Made by a program: the position numbers and the translations under genes
In this document: positions 56,401-64,000 of the stretch, piece by piece
Layout of the letters: every line of letters starts with the position of its first letter
Position numbering within the stretch: position 1 is the first letter of the stretch
The notes under the pieces: generated by a model
Database searches by the model: none
What the model was told of the DNA's origin: nothing
What the model saw: only the letters and a program-made list of their open reading frames with translations
Assembly (NCBI GenBank): GCA_015680685.1
Contig: MNCI01004113.1
Span: 631,129 to 695,128 of the forward strand
From: Gnetum montanum
Taxonomy: Eukaryota; Streptophyta; Gnetopsida; Gnetales; Gnetaceae
Length of the DNA stretch: 64,000 nt
Direction of reading: 5' to 3'

Positions 56401-57237
56401 GTTTTCTTAGAAACATGAATAAGAAAGGAAGTTGCACAAACAACAGACTTAAAGTATGCAAGGGGCATTCATGGCTAATGAAAGAATGAGCATGGAGGAT
56501 GGACTAAGATATCAATGCCATGATGTGGTAAGAGAATATGAAAATCATATAGTAAGTAAACCATCCATGGTTATGGAGGTCTAAGACACCAGTGTAGGAG
56601 GACAAAAAAACATGCATGACATGAAAGTATGGAACTATAAATCCTTCTACTAAACAAGGTCTCTATTTGCCTTCTTTGGAAACATGCACATGCATGGAAG
56701 TTACATGGATAATAGAGTTAAGATATGTAAGAATTATCTACTACTAATAAAAGAATAATTTTATGGGGCAATTTAAGATACCAATGTGTAGATGTGAGGA
56801 GAGGATATGCATGCCATATAGTAACCAAAACATGCACAAGAATGAGGGCTAAGGCACTAGTATAGGAAAGCATAAAAACATGCATGACATGGTAGTATGG
56901 AACTATAAATGCTGCCAGTGATGATCTCTGTTTGAATTCTTAGACAACATGCATAGGAATGAAAGTCGCATGGATAATAAAGTTAAGGTATTCAAGGAGT
57001 ATTTACGATTGATAGAAGCATGAGTGTAGGAGGATAGTTTGAGATACTAATGCGTAGATGTAAGAAGAGCATATGTAGGCCATATAGTAAGGGAAACATG
57101 TACTTTCATACATGTTAAAGACACCAGTATAACAAGGCATGCAGGTATGCATGATATGGTATTATGAAACTACAAATAGTAGTAATGATGGTCTCTATTT
57201 CTCTTTATTGGAAACATGCACATGCATGGAAGTTTGA
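53450..57237. repeat. Satellite-like tandem array, ~267-bp monomer, about 15 copies
   Basis: A landmark (GGTCTCTATTTGGCTTCC and variants, then CAACATGCAT) recurs near 53,459, 53,737, 54,004, 54,280, 54,546, 54,814, 55,054, 55,322, 55,583, 55,853, 56,117, 56,385, 56,655, 56,920 and 57,187, a mean spacing of about 267 bp. Other shared blocks are AGAGTTAAGGTATGCAAGG, GGAAGCATGAGCATG, GATACCAATGCATAGATGTG and CATGACATGGTAGTATGG. Copies differ by scattered changes and small indels, so the array is old. A further diverged partial copy lies at about 57,400-57,620. Confidence 0.9.
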
Positions 57238-57629
57238 CTCATATATTTAAATTTCATATGACCAATGACATTCAAAATAGGTACATATTCAAAATAGGAT
57301 TTTGTTAGTAACCCTGGAGATCATCATGGGCTTTGACAAGGAATAAATCACATGAAATGATTCTTCAAAAATCATTTGTTAATATAGGTGATAAATAATG
57401 GATAGGTCATACAACATGCATTGGTTGTAAATGCTTATGATGATGGGAGTATGAGACACTATGCACAAAGATGAATTTTGAATGTGCAAGGTATATATTA
57501 CAGGAAAAATGTATAGGCACGATAGTTTGAGGCTGTAGATGGTGGTGGGAATTGTATCTGTTTGGCTATCCTTACAAAGTACATTAGTGTGGGAGTATTC
57601 ATACTACTAAGGTAAGGCATGCAAGGGCT

Positions 57630-58440
57630 AAAGAGTTTAGAAAAATAAATAGCTACAAGATCATGCACATTTTTTCTCTAGCTACAAACTACTATATTAT
57701 TGTAAAGAAGGTAGTTTAATTGAGTTGCTAGTTGTCAAAGATATGGATTTACGTAAGTCATTATATTCTCAATAAATTAGAATTATAAAGGATTTATGAA
57801 TTCATTTGTTACATCATCAAATTGGGCTATAAAAATATAAAATTGCATGCTCGTCTAGGTGTTAAAATCAATGAACATTAATTTTTATAGCCTACAACAA
57901 AAAAACCACAGAGGAAATGCCAACTACACAATCATGAATGCCCATAATTATAATAAATTTATGTATAAGCTAGACTAATTTAAGAGCATGCCCACTTAAG
58001 TTATAGTGCCAATGAAATTTTAGAGCAAAGATTTCAAAAAAATACAGACCTACATAATCATGCACCTTTTTGTACTACCTAAAATCTACAATATTATTGA
58101 AAGGAGGTTAATTTCATTAACTTTGTCTTCACCAAAGACATGGATTTTCATAATTTTTTACATTTTAACTAAGTCATTATTATAAAGGATGTATAAATTT
58201 ATTTGTTACATCATTAAATTGGGTTGTAAAAGCAAAAATGTACACAATCATGTAGGTATTAGAATTAATAAAGATTCTTAAATTAGATTTTGTAGCCTAC
58301 AATATAGAAACATGAAATGATAACCTACACAATCATGCATGTTACTTAGTAGAATTTTGGAGCAAATGTTTCAAGCATTTTTAATCTTGCCATATTTTAG
58401 AAGAAAATTACTTAACTGATGTAGATTTATAGATAATATA
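57630..58440. repeat. ~398-bp unit, two tandem copies
   Basis: Paired landmarks: ATCATGCACATTTTT 57,663 / ATCATGCACCTTTTT 58,058; TTTGTTACATCATCAAATTG 57,807 / TTTGTTACATCATTAAATTG 58,203; GCCTACAACA...CACAATCATG 57,890 / GCCTACAATA...CACAATCATG 58,291. The spacing is 395-401 bp. Confidence 0.8.
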
Positions 58441-59815
58441 TCTAAATTAATTTAAGATTTTATGCAAGCAAGTCATGTCATAAATAAAGTTAATGCAGCA
58501 TCATAACTAAAATAGAGTTAGAAGATAAAATATGGAGACATATCTTTGTTCTTCAATCCTAAATGTAAAGGTAATGATATAATATTTGATAGCTATAGTT
58601 TGAAACGAAAGAATTACAAAAAAGGATAGCATTTTTTGATATTTATGCATAAAATTGTAGAACATATGAATAGAAATCCCTAATGAACATACTATACCTT
58701 ATAATACTTTATCATAGGAAAAAAACTATACATCAAATAATGAAATACTAAAATTATAGAAAATATTAAAGATCATTAGATTTTACAAGAATATAAAATT
58801 GACAAATTTGAAATTCAATTTCAATAAGTAATATCCATTCTAGTGGATCTATGATTTGCTAAGTGCTAGAAATTCATGTTTACTACATTTTTAAGGATTT
58901 GGTGAAATGTAATGGAAAAGAGAGTAGTATGTCATAAGATGTTAGAATTAGTAAATCAATATCCATTAGAATGACAATGAGGAATGTATTCAATGATGAT
59001 AGGATTGAAATAAAAGCATTCAATTAAAAGTGATTTTAGAACTTTTGGACCACATGTTTTATGCTCAAATCTCATTATATTTGATGTGTAGTATATTTGC
59101 ATGTAATATAGAACTTGGACTAGATTTTTAATTATCTGACATAAGGATCATTAACATAATACATTTCGCTAGATCATTGAAGAAAATACTTTCTATGTAG
59201 AGTAAATTTAAAACCTCTTAGTAAAGCTAATTTAAAAGATTGACTTGACTTGACTATCATGTGTTAGCTAGAGGTAGTAGGTAAATTCAGCTAGGGTCAT
59301 CCTATTATCAAAATTTTTATTTAATAATTATACTAAATGTCATATAATTTTTTATTTCATTTAATAATAATTTAATACATAGAAAATATTTCAAATGAAA
59401 TATATGGAATAGAATGAAAATCAAAGATCAAAAGATCAAAAAATAAGAATGAGTTTTATTTATTTCCCAAGGAAATGCTAAGAATTTTCAAAGCTTAACT
59501 AAACTATTTTTTTTCTCTATAACAATCCTCCATTGCAAAATTTATTATTACAAATCTAGTTTTGGCTAAAAATTAGAAAATTCTATCATGAAAGTAAGTT
59601 TTTAGATTGCATTCTTATAAAAAAAATGAATTCTAAAAGGATGCAAATAGAATTTTTGTCAATCATAGTAAAAAACATAATGTGGAACCTAGACATTCTA
59701 GAAAGTAAAGAAAAATAAGAAATTTTCATTTGCATGTAAACCAATTTATAATTGATTAGAGTTCCCATCAAAATAAAATTACCAAATTTTAAATTTCATT
59801 AAAAAATGGTACTTG
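58441..59815. other. AT-rich spacer, no gene seen
   Basis: No repeat or reading frame is supported. Confidence 0.55.
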
Positions 59816-59819
59816 AGAA

Positions 59820-60420
59820 ATGATAATTATCATCATGATAGCAGCAGTAGTAGTAGCTAAGGATGGTAACCTAAAAAATAGGTAGTAGTGGTGATAATGA
59901 AAATGATAGGAGTGGCAGTGGTAATGATATATAATAGCTATGATGGTCATAGTGATAGAAGGAATGCAATGGCTAAGGCAATGATAGGAGCAATAGTAAC
60001 CATGAGAAGTAACAACTGTGTCATCTATGGTGATGTAAGTGATAGTAATGATAATAAGTAATGGCCACAAATGTAACAATTGTAATGAGAGCAGCAATGG
60101 ATATGATAATAAATAGCTACAAATGTAGTAGGTGTGCTAGGAGTAGCAATAGTGATGATAAGAAATGGATGTTGTAGTGGAGGTGATGGGAGTTAAAGTA
60201 GTAACAATAGGTAACAATTGACATGGTGGAAATGATAGGAGTTGATGTTGCAATACCAAGCAACAATTGTACTTATGGCAATGATGGAAATGATAGTGGA
60301 GATGAAAGGAAAAAATTGTAGTGGTGGCACTGATGGAAGCGAAAATTGTGGTTATGGTAGCAACAATGACTATGACAAATAATAGTTGTGGAAGTGGCAA
60401 GAGATCAAAGAGAGTGAAGG
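59820..60420. repeat. Degenerate ATGATAGTR / GTAACAATTG tract
   Basis: About 600 bp built almost only from short motifs such as AATGATAGGAGT, GGTAACAATTG, GTAGTGGTGG and AATGATGG, with a loose 60-70 bp higher period. The motif bias explains the open minus frames with Tyr/His/Ile-rich peptides. Confidence 0.65.
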
Positions 60421-60559
60421 TTGAAAGGTGGAAATATATAATCAAAAAGTATGGGAGAATGAACCTTGATATCAAAAACTCTCAAAATATTTTTTTTGTT
60501 TGAATGATTTCAAAAGGAATTTTTCTCTAATCATACTTTTATAAATATGAAATTATATT

Positions 60560-62720
60560 TGTAAACCTAGGTTATAGGTTCGATTCCAATTGACAGAATT
60601 GAAGTTAGTTTTATAACAATGTCAATTAAAATTTTTGACATAGTCCTACTTTACCTAAATATTCCATGTAATCCTATATATTAATGTGAAAATAAATTAC
60701 TTGGCCTATATAGAATTAAGTATTAAAAATAAATTATTACTTCTAGAAGGATCCTTTTCCCAAAGCATTTTTATATTTGGTGTTAGATTATTTCAAAATT
60801 ACAAGGTATGAAATTAAACTATTTGTCTTAGGGGTACTTATAAGAATTGTCTTATTAAATCTAGGTCATAGGCTTGATTCTAGTGTGTAGCACTAAGTTA
60901 TGAATTTTAATAGAATTAATAATCTAACACACTAGCATTAGGTTATGTGTGGTTATTTTGAAGGTTTGAGTTAGCTATAGGCTCTATGTCATCAAGGTAT
61001 ATAAACTTATCTACTTTAGATTTGAACAAATCCCATGCAACCATCTAGCTCAATGTAGGGGGATTTTAGACTATATAGTAACTACTAATAACTTAGTTAT
61101 CAATCTCTGCGTATAAGAGGCTTAGGAGGTCAACTCCTTTTGTTATTAGAAAAGGGATTGTAAGTTCATGTCATGCTTGAGGCATCATTATGATTCCTCA
61201 TAATTCTTCCATGTTATCATGTAGCTTGTGAGAAGAGCGAGTTATTAGCATATTCATGAGATTGTTGATTTTTGAAGATCTAAGTTCTAAATTTGACCCT
61301 AGTTAGCAACATCAAGTGATAATATATTAGATTGGACTATATGTCTTAAGGGGTACGTATAATCGCTATCTTGGTAACCCTATGTCACAAGCTCAATTTG
61401 AGTGGATACCCCTAAGTTATGGATTTTAATAGATACAATAACCTTACACACCATTATTAGGTTATGTTTAGTTATTTTAAAGGCTTGTATTAATTGTAGG
61501 ATCTATGTTGTCAAGGTACATCAACTTATCTAGTTTAGGTTTTAATTACCCCTACTCAATCATTTAGTTTAGGGAAAGAAGATTTTAGACTATAGACTAA
61601 CTACTAATAACTTGGTTATAATTTTTCCAGTATAAGTGACTTAGGAAATCAACTTCTTATGTTATTAGAAAATATATTGCAATTTCCTATCATGCTTGAG
61701 GCATTATACTCCCTTGTTATTCTTCCATGGTATCATGTGGCTACTAAGAGGAGTGAGATGTTGGCATAGTCATGAGACTATTGATTTTTGAATCTCTAAG
61801 TCATAGGTTTAACACTAGTTAGCAACACTATAAAATATTAGATTAGACTATATGTTTTGAGGGTACTTATAGGCACTAGATTTTTAACCCTATATCACAA
61901 GCTTAATTCCAACTAGAAACATTATGTTATGGATTTCAATAAAATCAGTTATCTTACACACTGACATTAGGTTATTTTTACTTATTTTGAAGGTTTTTGT
62001 TATATGTTGGATCTATGTTATTAAGGTACATAAACTTATATAGTTTAGGTTTGAACAATCCTCCATACAACCATCTAGTTTAATGCACATGGATTTTATA
62101 CTATAGGCTAACTAATAATACCTTAATTATAATTCTCCTAGGATAAGTGGCTTATGAGATTAGATTCTTATGCTATTAGGAAAGGGATTATGAGTTTGTA
62201 CCAAGCTTGAAGCTTTATTATGCTCCCTTATTATTCTTTCATAATATCCTATGACTTGTGAGAAGAGTGAGGCATTAGCATAGTCATGAGACTATTGATT
62301 TTCAAAGCTCTAAGTTATGGGTTCAACCCTAGTTGATAATGCCAAGTTATAAAGTATCAGATTGGACTATATGTATTGTGGAATACTTAAAGGCTCTAGC
62401 TTCTTAACCCTAGCTTGCAAGCTTGATAAAAGTCTTAGCCTAGTAACTCCATGTCATAGGTTCAATTCTAATAGGTAGCACTGAGTTATAAACTTCTATA
62501 AATCTTGGGGTATATCTATGCTTCAATTCCTTTAGGTTCCAATACCTGCACAAGCCTTATTTGAGTAGGTAACATAGAGTTATGGATTTTAATAGAATCA
62601 ATAATCTTACACACAATAATTACATTATGTGTAGTTATTTTGAAAGATTGAGGTATTAGCGTAGTCGCACAAGACTATTGATTTTTAAAGCTCTAAGAAG
62701 AATCAAACTTGTATCTTGGT
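60560..62720. repeat. ~520-bp tandem repeat, about 3.5 copies
   Basis: GTTATGGATTTTAATAGA (and variants) recurs near 60,895, 61,420, 61,935 and 62,578. Between these, each copy repeats TCTTACACAC...TTAGGTTATG, AAGGTACATAAACTTAT, GATTTTAGACTATA, GCTTGAGGCATTAT, AGCATAGTCATGAGACTATTG and a CATAGGTTCAA-CCTAGTTAGCA segment. The last copy is rearranged and shortened. Confidence 0.85.
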
Positions 62721-63590
62721 TAGGGATGGGTTGTTAGAATGTGAAATTATTAGACATTAAAATAATAAGAGTTGATTAAGAAAATTTATCAAATTTTTGG
62801 AATCATAAATGTAAGAAATTATTAAACCATTTATGTTGTTATTAAATCAAAAAATTAGGTAAAATCAACAATTCCACACAATTTTAGTTCATGTTTGATA
62901 TAATCTAGCCTCCTCTAAAATAGTTAGAAAACATAGCACTTGATTACTCTGATAAGTTTAAAATCTTAAAAGAACTTTTGTACATCATAGAATATACAAG
63001 GATTGTATAATAATATTTGATCTCTTATACATGATTTTTTTGGAAGAACTGTAATCCAAATAATATTCAATTCGAGTAAAATAGTATCTCTTCTACATAA
63101 CTTATAGACCATATCATAAATATCAAAATTTAATCCCATCCAATAGTCATAATGAATACAGAACAAAATAGTTGATAAAATAATCAATTTTAGCCTAACT
63201 AATTATACAATAGCATAAAAAACTAGAAGTGGGTAAAATCATGTCTTATGAAGATAACAAAGACATTACCGTAGATTTGGTTGTCGACTGGTTTCCTAAC
63301 TACAGATTAAATAAACACAAATATATATAGAGTTAAAAATTAATTAACTATAGACCTAATTGTGTATTGAACAAACACAGATAACTCTCTTTCAAATTGC
63401 ACATTAATACAAAAACCTTGCTACTAACTTGATCGCTAATAATCCCACATGGATGATGGAACTAATTTCAAAAAATAATAAAAACAAAAGATAGAAGTTA
63501 GAAAAATTGGAATGAGAAATGGGTATTCCTAAAACGTGTAATTTCAAATGATAGTTTTTAATAAAAAAGAATCATTTATTTGAAATGAAT
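62721..63590. other. AT-rich spacer, no gene seen
   Basis: No supported feature. Confidence 0.55.
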
Positions 63591-63594
63591 GATT

Positions 63595-63980
63595 CCAAAA
63601 CCTTCTACTTGATAAGGAAATTGATAAATCCAAGTCTTATTTCATGCACTTTTTAAATAATTTTATCATATTGGTAAGAGAATTGGTAAACCCAGGTCTT
63701 ATTTCATGCATTTTCCAATAAATTTACTTAACAATTTTATCATATTGATAAGGCAATAAAGATTGTTCTCCTTTTCAAAAACAAAAATTGTTTCTTTCTT
63801 CTTGTCAATAAGGATCAAATTTTTTCTTTTCTTTAAGACAATAAAGATCATTTTTTGTTTAACAATAAAAACTATTATTGCTATGAAAAAGCAACAAGAA
63901 TCATTTTTTTATAAAATAATAATGATCATTTTTTGTTAGGCAATAAACATCAATTTTTTTATTTGAAAATGTAGAATTAA
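63595..63980. repeat. Short imperfect repeats at the window end
   Basis: CTTATTTCATGCACTTTT (63,634) and CTTATTTCATGCATTTTC (63,699) mark a duplicated segment of about 70 bp. Then GCAATAAAGATCATTTTTTG-like units recur irregularly every 30-60 bp to about 63,970. Confidence 0.6.
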
Positions 63981-64000
63981 ATGTTTAAGAACCATGAACA

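Noticed and set aside
59789-60475. Tyr/His/Ile-rich minus ORFs near 60 kb
   Set aside because: They are translations of the degenerate ATGATAGT tract.
60560-62720. True tRNA genes from the A- and B-box-like sequences
   Set aside because: No cloverleaf forms: the acceptor and T stems do not pair properly, and the boxes vary between copies.

Overview
The window is plant nuclear DNA from a large, repeat-rich genome. The evidence is the pattern of nested, decayed LTR retrotransposons of both the Ty3/gypsy and Ty1/copia superfamilies, GT-AG introns of 80-100 bp, AT-rich spacers and long tandem arrays. A seed plant is likely and a gymnosperm is possible, but no intact host gene or marker fixes the species. 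I found no intact host protein gene, rRNA, tRNA, CRISPR array or bacterial operon. Almost every coding trace carries stops, mostly of the kind C-to-T decay makes.

Layout. 1-192: 3' end of an LTR inserted into a minus-strand gypsy pol. 193-11,570: remains of that minus-strand gypsy element A (LTR, primer binding site, gag, protease, protease-RT linker). Between its protease and linker sits a 5-kb block (about 690-5,760) carrying a plus-strand, intron-containing gene with a possible plant mobile domain. 13,191-25,339: gypsy element B, bounded by 883- and 855-bp LTRs and a perfect 5-bp target duplication (GTGAT). It keeps gag and a 3' extra ORF, shows no pol, and has a poorly understood middle part with an assembly gap (18,304-18,397). 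26,830-28,018 plus 34,525-34,963: a minus-strand gypsy integrase fragment split by a Ty1/copia element (28,024-34,519; target duplication TATCT) that has gag and a second ORF but no pol. 34,964-43,392: Athila-like gypsy element C on the minus strand, with gag, protease, RT, RNase H and integrase, 3' LTR present, 5' LTR missing. 43,393-43,930: Ulp1/C48-protease-like fragment.

46,019-50,093: a small minus-strand LTR element whose interior holds a decayed but nearly full-length CCR4/ANGEL-type deadenylase domain, apparently a captured host gene. 51,372-52,283: a solo LTR. 53,450-63,980: tandem repeats, namely about 15 monomers of roughly 267 bp, a roughly 398-bp duplication, a degenerate short-motif tract and about 3.5 copies of a roughly 520-bp unit.

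Two themes link the parts. First, at least five LTR or LTR-like promoters carry a block of short tandem or palindromic repeats just upstream of the TATA box, with a different sequence in each family; in element B the two LTRs differ by exactly one 28-bp unit of this block. Second, two unrelated elements (gypsy B and the copia element) combine gag with a non-pol ORF resembling the 'putative plant transposon protein' type, suggesting non-autonomous elements that keep gag but have lost pol. All domain calls are by eye; no database search was run.
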